A DNA stretch of 64,000 nt from Saccharothrix sp. S26 (GCF_021390395.1 NZ_JAJUWT010000011.1:62001-126000); one strand, 5' to 3'. Shown: positions 1 to 8,830, counted from the stretch's first letter. Numbers and translations are program-made. The notes: generated by a model not told the origin, from the sequence alone.

Positions 1-582
1 ATGCCGCACGACGCGATCGACCCCGTGCCGCCCGCCGCCGCCATGGTCGGCGCGCTCCAGACGATGGTCGCCAGGCGGGTCAGCGTGCACCAGCCGGCCG
101 TGGTCACCATCGGCCGCATCGCCGCGGGCACGACGACCAACATCATCCCGGAGACGGCGCTGGTCGAGGGCACCATCCGGGCGCTCTCGGAGGACACCAG
201 GGCCCTGGTGCACCGCGAGCTCCAGCAGGTCGTCACGCACGTGGCCGCCGCGCACGGCTGCACGGCCGAGGTGCGGATCATCCCCGGCTACCCCGTCACG
301 GTGAACGACGACGCGGTCGGCCCGCACGTCGTCGACATCACCACGGCGGCCCTCGGCGCGCGCTGGGCGTCCTACATGGACGACCCGCTGATGGGCGCGG
401 AGGACTTCTCCTACGTGCTGCAACGGGTGCCGGGCGCGATGGCGTTCCTGGGCGCCTGCCCGCGCGGGGTCGAGCTGGACCGGGCGGAGCCGAACCACTC
501 GAACCGGGTGCTCTTCGATGAAGCCGCCATGGAGCACGGGGTCGTCGTCTACACGGCGTTCGCGTTGGACGCCCTGCGGTAG
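1..582 (+). CDS. M20D-family amidohydrolase/peptidase, C-terminal part (5' end outside window)
   Basis: The reading frame is open from the first base and ends at TAG (580-582), so only the last 193 or so residues are present. Visible are TTNIIPETA, typical of the dimerisation/lid domain of M20D amidohydrolases, then MGAEDFSY, whose Glu is a metal-site residue in the family, and PNHS, which carries the last metal-binding His. The family are cytoplasmic binuclear metal enzymes that hydrolyse N-acyl amino acids, hippurate-like amides or small peptides. The substrate cannot be told from this fragment, and the N-terminal metal ligands lie upstream of the window. An in-frame ATG at base 1 is not a believable start because it would discard the catalytic domain. 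Confidence 0.85.
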   Translation: MPHDAIDPVPPAAAMVGALQTMVARRVSVHQPAVVTIGRIAAGTTTNIIPETALVEGTIRALSEDTRALVHRELQQVVTHVAAAHGCTAEVRIIPGYPVTVNDDAVGPHVVDITTAALGARWASYMDDPLMGAEDFSYVLQRVPGAMAFLGACPRGVELDRAEPNHSNRVLFDEAAMEHGVVVYTAFALDALR

Positions 583-677
583 GCCGAAGTCGGGTGACGG
601 GCGGGGTCGGGGTTGTGGTGTTCATGGCCTCGACCCTGCCCCCGCCGGCGGGGGCTGACCACGGGCGTTCGTGGATC

Positions 678-704
678 TGTGGACAACTCCGGACCTGTGG
701 ACAA
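678..704 (-). promoter_or_regulatory. Two DnaA-box-like 9-mers
   Basis: TGTGGACAA occurs at 678-686 and again at 696-704, same orientation, 18 bp apart. Read on the minus strand each is TTGTCCACA, the consensus DnaA box of high-GC actinobacteria. They lie in the short gap in front of tyrA, about 30 bp from its start. They could titrate DnaA, regulate tyrA, or be chance; two exact copies with regular spacing make chance less likely. Confidence 0.45.
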
Positions 705-732
705 CTAGGGGGTAAGGGCTCGCGCCGGCAGG

Positions 733-1692
733 ATGAGCGCCGTGCGAAGCGTCTGCGTGGTCGGGCTCGGGTTGATCGGTGGTTCGGTGTTGCGCGCGGC
801 GGCCGCCGCGGGGCGCGTGACCTGGGGCGCGACCGCTTCGACAGCCGACGCGGAGGCCGCCGCGCAGGACGGCTGCGACGTGCTCGACGTGGCCGGAGCG
901 CTCGACCGCGCCCGTGAGCACGACGCGCTCGTCGTGGTCGCGGTCCCGCTGCCGGCTGTGGAAGAAGTGCTCCGCGCGCTCCCCGAAGGCATCCGGCTCA
1001 CCGACGTCGTCAGCGTCAAGGGCCCCGTCGCCGACCTGGTCCGCCGCGTCGCGCCGCACGCCCGGTACGTCGGCGGCCACCCCATGGCGGGCACCTCCAA
1101 CTCCGGCTGGGCCGCGGGCCGCGCCGACCTCTTCCACGACGCGCCCTGGGTCGTCACCGCCGAGGACGACGCCGACCCGGACGTGCTCACCGACGTGATC
1201 GAACTGGCCCTCGCCGCGAAAGCCCACGTCGTGCCCACCGCCGCCGCCGAGCACGACGCCGCGGTGGCCCGCATCTCGCACCTGCCGCACCTGCTCGCCG
1301 CCGTGCTGGCCAGCGTCGGCGCGGACGGCGGACCGCTGGCGCTCTCCCTGGCGGCGGGCTCGTTCGGCGACGGCACGCGCGTGGCCGGCAGCCGCCCCGA
1401 ACTGGTCCGCGCGATGTGCGAGGGCAACCGCGGCGCGCTGCTCGACGCGGTGGACGACGCGTTGGGCAGGCTCGGCGCGGCCCGCGGCTCGCTCGCCTCG
1501 ACCGGCGGCCTGGCCAAGACCATCGAGGCCGGTCACGCCGCACGCCGGGCGCTCGTGGACAAGCCGACGCTCACCGACCTGACCATCGACCTCACCGCCC
1601 CCGACGCCCTGCGGACCCTGCGCGACCTGGGCGCGCGCGGAGGCCGCATCGTTGCGCTGAACGGCTCAACCGCGCTCGCACTCACCCCATAG
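733..1692 (+). CDS. tyrA: Prephenate dehydrogenase
   Basis: A 319-residue NAD(P)-dependent enzyme that oxidatively decarboxylates prephenate to 4-hydroxyphenylpyruvate in tyrosine synthesis. The N-terminus has the Rossmann motif GLGLIGGS (about residues 10-17) and the mid-section has GGHPMAGT, the conserved substrate-binding stretch of the TyrA family. The length fits monofunctional TyrA, with no chorismate mutase domain and no obvious C-terminal ACT domain. ATG at 733 follows GGCAGG. The next gene starts 9 bp after its stop, so it may be co-transcribed. An aromatic aminotransferase (38054-39121) in the same window could carry out the last step of the pathway. Confidence 0.92.
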   Translation: MSAVRSVCVVGLGLIGGSVLRAAAAAGRVTWGATASTADAEAAAQDGCDVLDVAGALDRAREHDALVVVAVPLPAVEEVLRALPEGIRLTDVVSVKGPVADLVRRVAPHARYVGGHPMAGTSNSGWAAGRADLFHDAPWVVTAEDDADPDVLTDVIELALAAKAHVVPTAAAEHDAAVARISHLPHLLAAVLASVGADGGPLALSLAAGSFGDGTRVAGSRPELVRAMCEGNRGALLDAVDDALGRLGAARGSLASTGGLAKTIEAGHAARRALVDKPTLTDLTIDLTAPDALRTLRDLGARGGRIVALNGSTALALTP

Positions 1693-1701
1693 GGTGCACC
1701 G

Positions 1702-3447
1702 GTGGAGCGTCGCAGGCTCATCGCCCTGGTCGGGGGACTCGCGCTCCTCGGCGGCGCGGTGGTGGTGCTGCGCCACGAGTCCGCTCCCCCGCGCCCGGAG
1801 ACGTTCGAACGGTTCCTGGCCGACACGGTCGAGTACGTCCCCGACGCCCAACGCCCGTCCGCGCCCACCGACCTGGCGCTGACCGCGCTGGACCGCACCA
1901 GCCTGCGCGCCACCTGGACGGCCGCCGACGGCATCGGCCACGGCGGCTTCGAGGTGCGCTGGAACGGCCGCACCCGCCTGGTCCGCGCCACCGAGACCGA
2001 GCTGACCGACCTGGACGCCAACGCCGACGTCCACGTCGAGGTGCGCGCGCTGGACGCGATGGGCAACCGCTCCGCCCCGGCCACCGCCGACGCCGTGCCG
2101 CGGCTGGCGCACGACGACACGTGGCAGGACGGCCTGGTGCAGCCCGTCGACGTGTTCGACACCCCCGAGTCGCTCGCCCCGCACCGGTGGCGCGTCCTCG
2201 ACCAGGGCGGCACCGACTGCCTGGGCCTGCGCCCCCTCAACGGCAAGCGGCTGGAGATCACCTGCGACTCCGTCGACCTGCAGTCCAACGTGCCGGTGCG
2301 GTTCGCCCCGGACGGCACCCTCGCCCGCGTCCTGCTCACCACGGACGGCCCGCTCGGCCGGCCGGACCAGGGCGAGCGGCTGATCGCCCTGCTGCCCGAC
2401 CCGGCGCACGACCTCGGCCCGCTGTCCCGGCCGTACCCGCCGGGCGCGGTCGTCCTGCGCGTCACGCCGTTCGGCTCGCAGCTCTTCGTGGGCGAGGCGC
2501 CGCCGACCGAGCCGGCCGGCACCTACGCCCCGCCGACGCCGGGCGTGCGGCACCGCTGGGAGCTGCGGGTGTCACCCGGTCGGGTGGTGGCGTTGCGCGA
2601 CGGGGTGGAGGTGGCGACCGCGCCGGTCGACCTGCCGTGGACGTCCGCCCGCGCCCGCCTGGCGTTCCGGCAGGCCCGGGGCACGCTGGTGGACGCGTTC
2701 GGCGTCGGCGGCGTGCCGGACACACCGGTGCCGACCTCCGTGGTGCCGCTCGGCCCGGGCACCGCCGAGGGCGGCGGGACGTCGTTGGGCAACATCGCCG
2801 ACTCCCGGTTGGAGGGCGCGTCGTCGGTGCGCGTGGTCGCGTCGGTGGTCTCCAACGGCACCGGGCCGATCACCGTGGAGCTGGGCACGCGGTCCGCGCC
2901 GGCGGTGTTCATGCCACCGGACCGCGGCCTCGACCCGAACCGCCCCGCGGTGGTGCGCGCCGACTTCCCGCTGCCGGCCGGGGAGCCGAACCCCGAGGTC
3001 AGGCTGCGCTCCGACGGTGGCGTCACCGCCCACCAGGCCCACGCGGTCGTCACCGACGGACCCGACGCCCACCACCCGCTGCCCCGGCTCACCGACCGCC
3101 CGCTGCCCGCCCCGGTGGTGCCGCCGCCGTCGGTCTCCGTGGTGCACGAGACCGCGGACGACTCCGAGCCGCGGTTCCCCGACCGGGGCAGGGTGCGGCT
3201 GTCGGTCGAGCTCGCCGACTCGCCGGCGCGCGAGGTCGCCGCCGTCAAGGGCCTGGAGGTCGACCTCGACGGCGAGCGGATCGCCGTGCTGCCGACCCAC
3301 GGCTCCGCGGGCGGTCGGCACGAGTTCCTGATCGACGTCGCCGGGCTGGCCGGCGGGCGGCACGAGCTGGACGTGCGCGTGCTCCCGATGGAGCAGTCGC
3401 TGGGCGTGCGGTCGTACGAGCAGGCGTTCGAGATCCGACCCCTGTAG
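1702..3447 (+). CDS. Membrane-anchored or secreted protein with a fibronectin type III domain
   Basis: The 581-residue product starts with the basic stretch MERRR and one hydrophobic segment (about residues 6-23), which is an uncleaved anchor or signal peptide. Residues about 50-130 form an FN3-like domain (APTDLALTAL, FEVRWNG, VEVRALDAMGNRS). After it come beta-rich segments resembling concanavalin/LamG-like modules (FDTPESLAPHRWRV). There are no catalytic motifs. GTG at 1702 is preceded by AGGGTG, 9 bp after the tyrA stop. The following gene is a paralogue with the same order of domains, so this is a tandem duplication. The function is unknown; a role at the cell surface is inferred from the anchor and domains. 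Confidence 0.75.
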   Translation: MERRRLIALVGGLALLGGAVVVLRHESAPPRPETFERFLADTVEYVPDAQRPSAPTDLALTALDRTSLRATWTAADGIGHGGFEVRWNGRTRLVRATETELTDLDANADVHVEVRALDAMGNRSAPATADAVPRLAHDDTWQDGLVQPVDVFDTPESLAPHRWRVLDQGGTDCLGLRPLNGKRLEITCDSVDLQSNVPVRFAPDGTLARVLLTTDGPLGRPDQGERLIALLPDPAHDLGPLSRPYPPGAVVLRVTPFGSQLFVGEAPPTEPAGTYAPPTPGVRHRWELRVSPGRVVALRDGVEVATAPVDLPWTSARARLAFRQARGTLVDAFGVGGVPDTPVPTSVVPLGPGTAEGGGTSLGNIADSRLEGASSVRVVASVVSNGTGPITVELGTRSAPAVFMPPDRGLDPNRPAVVRADFPLPAGEPNPEVRLRSDGGVTAHQAHAVVTDGPDAHHPLPRLTDRPLPAPVVPPPSVSVVHETADDSEPRFPDRGRVRLSVELADSPAREVAAVKGLEVDLDGERIAVLPTHGSAGGRHEFLIDVAGLAGGRHELDVRVLPMEQSLGVRSYEQAFEIRPL

Positions 3448-3524
3448 CCCGCCGCGGGCCGTTCTTGGTCTCGGGTCGGCAACAACCGGGTGACCGCGCT
3501 CACCCCGCCACCTAGCTTGACTCA

Positions 3525-5330
3525 ATGGAACGTCGCCGGGTCGCCCTCATCGCCGCTGGTGTGGTGCTGTTCGCCGGGGTGGTCGCGGTGTTGCGCACGA
3601 CCGGTGCCGGCGGGCCCGTCGCCGCGACGAGCACGTCCGCGCCGCCGCCCACGTCGCTGGCGCCGTACGCCGCCGAGGGCGTGCTGGTGCCGACCGCCGG
3701 CCCCCTGCCGACGCAGCCGCGCGAGCTGGAGGTGTCGTCCGGACCGCGGCGGTTGCAGGTGCGGTGGACCGGTGACTCGGCCGGCTACGAGGTGCGGTGG
3801 GGCGAGCCCGGCAGGCTCGACCGGTCGCGGTTGGTCACCGAACGGGTGACGCAGCTGGACGGGCTCGAGGACGAGCGGATGTACGAGGTCGCGGTGTACG
3901 CCGTGGACGCGTTCGGGCAGCGGTCCGAGCCGGGACGGGCCACCGGCACACCGCACGCGTTCCCCACCGGCGACTACGCCTTCGCGGACCGGTTCGACCA
4001 ACCCGACGCGCCCGACCCGACCAGGTGGCGGCTGGCGTCGCGGGGCAACTGCGCGCGGGCCACCCCCGGGCAGGGCGACGACGGGCGGCGGTTGGTGCTG
4101 AGCAGCAACTGCGCGGCGGCTCCGGCGACGTTGCGCTCGCGCACGCCGTTCGTGCTGCGCGACGCCGAGGAGCTGGGCCGGTTCGTGGTGGAGACCGACG
4201 CGCCCGGCGGCGACGGCGAGCTGGTGCTCGACCTCGTGCCGGGGCCGGTGTCGCTGGTCAGCGGGGACGCGTTGCCGCCGGACGCGGTGCGGTTGCGGGT
4301 GGCGACGAGCGCCGGGACGACGTCCGTGCAGGTGGCCGTGCCCGCCGGGACGCCGACGACGGCGGTGCGCGAGGTGCCCGCGTTGGAGACCGGGCTCAGC
4401 CACCGGTGGGAGCTGGCGCTGCGGCGCGACGGCGTCCGGGTGCTGCTCGACGGTGACGTGGTCGCGACCAGCCCGGCGGTGCCGGCGTGGCGCGAGGCGA
4501 CGGCGCTGGTGTCCGTGGCCGGGCCGACGGGCCAGCGCGCGGCGGTCAGCCTGATCGCGTTCGACGCGGCGGCCGCGTCACCGCCGCCGTGGGTGCCGGG
4601 GCCCGAGGTGGACGTGGCGGTGGCCGTGCGAGCACCGGCGGGTGGGGCGCTGACGGCGATGCCGGGCGTGACGGGCGGGCAGTTGCGGATGGCGTTGCTG
4701 CACAGCGACGCGTCGCCGGAAGCACCGGCGTTCAGCGTGTCGGTGGCCGGGGTGGTGGTGCCGCTGCGGCCCGCGCTGGCCGGTGCGCCGTGGCGGGCCG
4801 GGGTGGCCTACCCGGTGGTGGCCGACCTGCCGGCGGAGGCGTTGCGGGTCGGCGCGTCGGGCGAGCTCGCGGTCACGCTGGTGACCGGGCTGCGGGTGCA
4901 GGCGACGCACGTGGACCTGGAGCTGAGCGGGTCGTCCCCGGGCACGCCGCCGAGCACCGAGAAGGCACCGCTGATCGGGCACGAGCCCGAGCTGGCGCGG
5001 GTCAACGGCACGGTGCTCGACGCGAGCGGCGAGACCGTGCCCGAGGGCGCGGCCGTGCAGCGCGGCCGGATGGTGTTCGACCTGGAGCTGGCGGGCCGGC
5101 CCGGGGTGGCGCTGGCCGGGCTGGCCGGGTTCAGCCTGCGGGTCGACGACGAGCGGGTGGCCGTCGTGCCGACCGCGGCGGGCGGGCCCGGTGTCGCCGG
5201 GCGGTACCGGTTCGCGCTCGACACCAGCGACCTCTCGCTCGGGCCGCACATGATCGAGGTCCGGCTGTTCGCCACGTCCGGTGAGACCCGTCCCACCTCG
5301 GCTTACATCCCGTTCTTCGTCGGCCGGTGA
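3525..5330 (+). CDS. Paralogous membrane-anchored FN3 protein
   Basis: This 601-residue protein has the same layout as its upstream neighbour: MERRR start, hydrophobic segment, Pro/Thr-rich spacer, an FN3-like domain (YEVRWGE, YEVAVYAVDAFGQRSE), then a beta-sandwich-like region (FADRFDQPDAPDPTRWRL) and a C-terminal domain ending IPFFVGR. The two copies have clearly diverged. The ATG at 3525 lacks a good ribosome-binding site, but a TAGCTT -10-like element (3513-3518) lies six bases upstream, so a leaderless transcript is possible. No enzyme motif is seen. Probably an extracytoplasmic structural or binding protein. Confidence 0.75.
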   Translation: MERRRVALIAAGVVLFAGVVAVLRTTGAGGPVAATSTSAPPPTSLAPYAAEGVLVPTAGPLPTQPRELEVSSGPRRLQVRWTGDSAGYEVRWGEPGRLDRSRLVTERVTQLDGLEDERMYEVAVYAVDAFGQRSEPGRATGTPHAFPTGDYAFADRFDQPDAPDPTRWRLASRGNCARATPGQGDDGRRLVLSSNCAAAPATLRSRTPFVLRDAEELGRFVVETDAPGGDGELVLDLVPGPVSLVSGDALPPDAVRLRVATSAGTTSVQVAVPAGTPTTAVREVPALETGLSHRWELALRRDGVRVLLDGDVVATSPAVPAWREATALVSVAGPTGQRAAVSLIAFDAAAASPPPWVPGPEVDVAVAVRAPAGGALTAMPGVTGGQLRMALLHSDASPEAPAFSVSVAGVVVPLRPALAGAPWRAGVAYPVVADLPAEALRVGASGELAVTLVTGLRVQATHVDLELSGSSPGTPPSTEKAPLIGHEPELARVNGTVLDASGETVPEGAAVQRGRMVFDLELAGRPGVALAGLAGFSLRVDDERVAVVPTAAGGPGVAGRYRFALDTSDLSLGPHMIEVRLFATSGETRPTSAYIPFFVGR

Positions 5331-5343
5331 GAGGATGGGGCGC

Positions 5344-6528
5344 ATGTCGCGCCCCCTGATCCTCGACGCCGCCCGCACCCCGTTCGGCCGCTACCGCGGC
5401 GGGCTGTCCGGTGTGCGCGTGGACGACCTGGCCGCGCTGCCGATCGTGGAGCTGCTGCGGCGGCACCCCTCGCTCGACCCGGGGCAGATCGACGACGTGC
5501 TGCTGGGCAACACCAACGGCGCGGGCGAGGAGAACCGCAACATCGGGCGGATGGCCGCGCTGCTGGCCGGGCTGCCGACGTCCGTGCCGGGGGTGGCGAT
5601 CAACCGGCTGTGCGCCTCGGGCGGCGAGGCGATCGTGCAGGCGGCGCGGGCGTTGGCGCTCGGGGACGCGTCGCTGCTCGTCGCCGGTGGTGTGGAGGGG
5701 ATGACGCGCGCGCCGTTCGTCGTGCCGCGGCCCGACAAGCCGTTCGCCGACCGGTTGGAGCCGGTGTCGACGGCGCTCGGGTGGCGGCTGGTGAACCCGC
5801 GGATGAAGGCCGAGTGGACCGTGCCGCTGGGGCGTGCGGCGGAGGACGTCGCGGTGGGGCTGGGGATCACGCGGGAGCAGATGGACCTGTTCGCGCTGCG
5901 GTCGCACCGGCGGGCGTCGGCGGCGTGGGACGCCGGGGTGCACGACGGGTTCGCGTTCCCCGTGCAGCTGCGCGACGCCGCTCCCGTGCGGCGGGACGAG
6001 TCCGTGCGGCCGGAGACGTCGACGGACAAGTTGGGCAAGCTGAAGTCGGCGTTCTCGGAGGACGGACCGGTGACGGCGGGCAACTCGTCACCGCTGAACG
6101 ACGGCGCGGCGGCCGTGCTGATGGGGTCCGAGGAGATGGCGTCGTCGTTGGGGATCACGCCGCTGGGCGAGTTCCTCGGCTCGGCCGTGACGGCGGAGGA
6201 CCCGCAGCGGTTCACGCTGGCCCCGGTGTCGGCGATCCGGAAGCTGCTGGCACGGCTGAAGGTCGAGTCGGCGCAGGTGGACCTGTGGGAGATCAACGAG
6301 GCGTTCGCGGCGATGGCCCTGTCGGTGCTCCACCACCTGCCCGAGGTCGACCGGGAGAAGGTCAACGTGCACGGTGGCGCGATCGCCTACGGCCACCCGC
6401 TGGGCGCCTCGTTCCCGCGCGTGGTCGTGGACCTGTGCCGCCACCTGCGTGCGCGCGGCGGTGGCCTGGGCGTGGCGGCGGCGTGCGTCGGCGTGGGCCA
6501 GGGCATGGCCATCGCGGTCCGGGTGTGA
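5344..6528 (+). CDS. Thiolase (acetyl-CoA acyltransferase family)
   Basis: A 394-residue thiolase with all catalytic elements: the acyl-accepting Cys90 in NRLCASGGEA, the NEAF motif, the GHP histidine in AYGHPLGAS, and the second Cys in the C-terminal CVGVGQG. These catalyse reversible thiolytic cleavage of 3-oxoacyl-CoA. The series resembles degradative thiolases (PcaF/FadA-like), but chain-length preference cannot be read from sequence. ATG 5344 is preferred over ATG 5335 because the GAGAGG ribosome-binding site (5329-5334) abuts the earlier codon. It begins just after the FN3 gene and is probably read from the same direction without sharing function. Confidence 0.9.
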   Translation: MSRPLILDAARTPFGRYRGGLSGVRVDDLAALPIVELLRRHPSLDPGQIDDVLLGNTNGAGEENRNIGRMAALLAGLPTSVPGVAINRLCASGGEAIVQAARALALGDASLLVAGGVEGMTRAPFVVPRPDKPFADRLEPVSTALGWRLVNPRMKAEWTVPLGRAAEDVAVGLGITREQMDLFALRSHRRASAAWDAGVHDGFAFPVQLRDAAPVRRDESVRPETSTDKLGKLKSAFSEDGPVTAGNSSPLNDGAAAVLMGSEEMASSLGITPLGEFLGSAVTAEDPQRFTLAPVSAIRKLLARLKVESAQVDLWEINEAFAAMALSVLHHLPEVDREKVNVHGGAIAYGHPLGASFPRVVVDLCRHLRARGGGLGVAAACVGVGQGMAIAVRV

Positions 6529-6623
6529 AGGTCGCCTGATCGAGCGACGGCGTCGATGCCGCCTGATGACCGGTTGCCGCAGCCGGGGACGACGTTGTCC
6601 GGGACGACGTTGTCCGGGGCGGC

Positions 6624-7247
6624 TCAGATCCGGTAGGCGATGCGGGGGTAGTCGACGACCAGGCCCGTCCGGTCGACGGTGATGTCCTGTTCGAACTCGC
6701 CGTGGGTGAAGGAGACGACCGAGCGGTCCTCGCCGACCGAGACCGTGCGGTAGCGCTGGCGGACCAGTTGGACCGACAGGTCGGGCAGGGTCACGTAGAC
6801 GACCGGGATCTCGTGGTCGCCCTCCTCCTGCTGGAGGTTGAGCCGGCGGATCGGGATGGCGTTGAACAGGACCGCGAACTGCACGTCCACGTCCACCGCG
6901 CCGTCGAAGTCCGCCCGCTCGGCGCCCTGGCCGTAGTCGACCAGCCAGATGCCCTCCGACGAGCGGCTGACCGAGATCTGCCGCTCCTCCGACACCGTGG
7001 CCGTCCGCAGCAGCAGCCGGGTCACCGCGCCGGTCTCACCGACCGACACCTCGAACGACCCGCTGAACTGCTCGGACGGACCGGCGGTCACCAACCTGCC
7101 CGAGGCGCGGAGCTTGCGCTCCGAGAGCAGGAACCGCACCTGCTCCAGCCTGGGCACGTCGTAGCCCTGCCAGGTCACCATCTGCGCGGCCGCGGCGCGG
7201 GTCTCCCCGGACGGGGTGGCCCGCTCAGCCGTGTTGAACGAGTTCAC
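6624..7247 (-). CDS. Putative glycolipid-binding family protein (DUF1089-like)
   Basis: About 207 residues. An early Trp-containing stretch (MVTWQGYDVPRLEQ), repeated beta strands and an ending with VDYPRIAYRI resemble the putative glycolipid-binding family (PF06475, PA1994-like), which forms a beta-barrel fold of uncertain role. GTG at 7247 overlaps the stop of the upstream small gene as GTGA, arguing for translational coupling. An alternative ATG at 7181 would remove 22 non-conserved residues but has no ribosome-binding site. No signal peptide is visible, so it should be cytoplasmic. Confidence 0.7.
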   Translation of the reverse strand: MNSFNTAERATPSGETRAAAAQMVTWQGYDVPRLEQVRFLLSERKLRASGRLVTAGPSEQFSGSFEVSVGETGAVTRLLLRTATVSEERQISVSRSSEGIWLVDYGQGAERADFDGAVDVDVQFAVLFNAIPIRRLNLQQEEGDHEIPVVYVTLPDLSVQLVRQRYRTVSVGEDRSVVSFTHGEFEQDITVDRTGLVVDYPRIAYRI

Positions 7248-7417
7248 TCTCCACCCGGAAGGAAGTCCTTGGCCTTCTCGGCCACCGCTTCGACCTGCGC
7301 TTCGTGGCCGAACCTGCCCGCGACGAACTCGGCGGCCCGGTCGATGCCCGCATCGACCTGCTCGTGGTGCTGCTCGAGCAGCTCGGACGCCTTGTTCTTG
7401 ATCTCGTCGAAGTTCAT
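7244..7417 (-). CDS. Small antitoxin-like protein (MT0933/Rv0909-like)
   Basis: A 57-residue charged helical protein (MNFDEIKNKASELLEQH ... AKDFLPGGE). The pattern of a short MNFD-type start, KA-rich helices and a GG-containing end resembles the MT0933-like antitoxin family of actinobacteria. ATG 7417 is well supported by GAAGGAG five bases upstream. Its partner in a classical module would be a ribosome-associated-type toxin, but the coupled downstream gene is instead the DUF1089-like protein. It may therefore be a solitary member of the family rather than a functioning antitoxin. Confidence 0.7.
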   Translation of the reverse strand: MNFDEIKNKASELLEQHHEQVDAGIDRAAEFVAGRFGHEAQVEAVAEKAKDFLPGGE

Positions 7418-7519
7418 CGTGCTCCTTCGCACTCCTGACGCAGGCTACCCGAATCGACCTCGCGTCCCCAGCGGCCAAACGGTACCTCCGGCGTCCGCGC
7501 ACCGCCCCCTCCACACCGC

Positions 7520-7552
7520 AACGGCCCCCCGGGGGAGTCCCGGAGGGCCGTT
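7520..7552 (-). terminator. Hairpin terminator after the thioester surface protein
   Basis: The arms AACGGCCC (7520-7527) and GGGCCGTT (7545-7552) are complementary, with further pairing inside the loop. It lies 18 bp beyond the stop of the gene that ends at 7571, the position expected for its terminator; there is little U-tract. Confidence 0.7.
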
Positions 7553-7570
7553 CGGGTGGATCCGCTCAGG

Positions 7571-8830
7571 TCAGGCGGCGCGCTTGCGGCGCAGGAACAG
7601 CAGCGCCCCGGCGCCCGCGCCCAGCAGGCCGACGCCGATCAGCAGCGGCACGAAGATCGACGCGCCGGTGTTGGCCAGGTCGTCGTCACCGCCGGCGCCG
7701 GCCGCGACCGTGGTGGTGGTGGTCGTCGGCGCGGTGGTCGTGGTGGTGGTCGGCGAGGTGGTGGTGGTCGCCTCGGTCGTCGTGGTCACGACGGTGCCCT
7801 CGGTCCACTTGGCCTTCGCCGCCGCCTTGACCGGGAAGACCTCGGACTTGGCGATGACCAGCGACTGGGTCTTGTCGTTGCGGTCGCTGGACACGAACAG
7901 CCGGCCGCTGCGCAGCTTGGCGCTCGCCGTCACGGTGAACTCGACCTCGCCGGGCTCGACGCCCGAGTCGACCTTCACCCAGACCTCGGCGACGTTCGTG
8001 GCGGACGCGGCGGCGGCGCGGGCGTCCGGGTCGACGACGGGCAGCGGCTTGCCGTCCGCGTCCACGATGGTGACGCCCGCGGGCAGCTCGGCGGTGAGGA
8101 TGGCCTCGGTGGCCGTGGTGGAGACCACGAACGGGCCGATCTTCCCGCCCGCCTTGCCGGTCAGCTCACCCGGCTCGATGGACAGGGTGGGCTTGGGCTC
8201 GGCGAGGTCCTGGGCCTTGGTGGTGAGGTACTCGTAGACCTTGTAGACGAGGTCGTCGACGGTGCCGTCGTAGACGTCCTCTTCTTCCTCGGTCGAGTTC
8301 TCCTCGCGCAGGTCCACGCCGTCGCTGAAGTGCCACACGGCGGCCTGCGTGGCGGCGATCAGGATGCTGCGCTTGTTCTTCGGGTTCAGGCCGTACAGCT
8401 CGTACGCGTCCTCCACGGACAGCGCCGGGTAGCTGTTCTGCAGCACCCAGTTGACCTTGGCGGCGTTCTGCTTGAACTTGGTGTCCGGGTTCGGGTGCTC
8501 GCCCCACGGCACCTCGACCAGCGGCTTGCCGTCCTCCAGCGGGGTCGGCAGCTCGACGCAGTACGCCTTGGCGGTCTGCGACTCGTCACCGGCCTGGAGG
8601 CGCAGCCCGATGAGGCTCGCGTTGAACCCCTGGATGCCTTCCTTCTTCTTGTCGTTGTCCAGGACCTGGCCGTCACGCTCCAGGTAGATGCCCATGCCCG
8701 GCTCGTTCGCGCCGTCGTAGGGCTCGACCTTCGGCTTGTCGGCGGCGGCCGCGGGCAGCGCCGACATGAGGACGAGGCCGGCGCCGAGGATCGCAGCGCC
8801 GAGGCGCTTCACAGTCGACCGGGAAGCCAT
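7571..8830 (-). CDS. Cell-surface protein with TQXA thioester domain and LANTG sorting signal
   Basis: The 419-residue product has a signal peptide (about residues 1-32, ending PAAAA). A thioester domain follows: Cys in AYCVELP and Gln in ATQAAVWHFSDG are the two residues that form the internal Cys-Gln thioester in TQXA/TED domains, which covalently bind host or neighbour surfaces. A beta-sandwich region, a long Thr-rich stalk, then LANTG, a hydrophobic segment and RRKR complete a sortase substrate; LAxTG is the class E-type signal of high-GC actinobacteria. AAGGAGAC two bases before ATG 8830 fixes the start. A terminator follows. No sortase gene is next to it. Confidence 0.9.
   Translation of the reverse strand: MASRSTVKRLGAAILGAGLVLMSALPAAAADKPKVEPYDGANEPGMGIYLERDGQVLDNDKKKEGIQGFNASLIGLRLQAGDESQTAKAYCVELPTPLEDGKPLVEVPWGEHPNPDTKFKQNAAKVNWVLQNSYPALSVEDAYELYGLNPKNKRSILIAATQAAVWHFSDGVDLREENSTEEEEDVYDGTVDDLVYKVYEYLTTKAQDLAEPKPTLSIEPGELTGKAGGKIGPFVVSTTATEAILTAELPAGVTIVDADGKPLPVVDPDARAAAASATNVAEVWVKVDSGVEPGEVEFTVTASAKLRSGRLFVSSDRNDKTQSLVIAKSEVFPVKAAAKAKWTEGTVVTTTTEATTTTSPTTTTTTAPTTTTTTVAAGAGGDDDLANTGASIFVPLLIGVGLLGAGAGALLFLRRKRAA

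Noticed and set aside
7690..7800. GTGGTGGTC-like simple repeats suggesting a CRISPR or satellite
   Set aside because: They are the codons of the Thr-rich stalk of the surface protein; there are no spacers and no regular unit.
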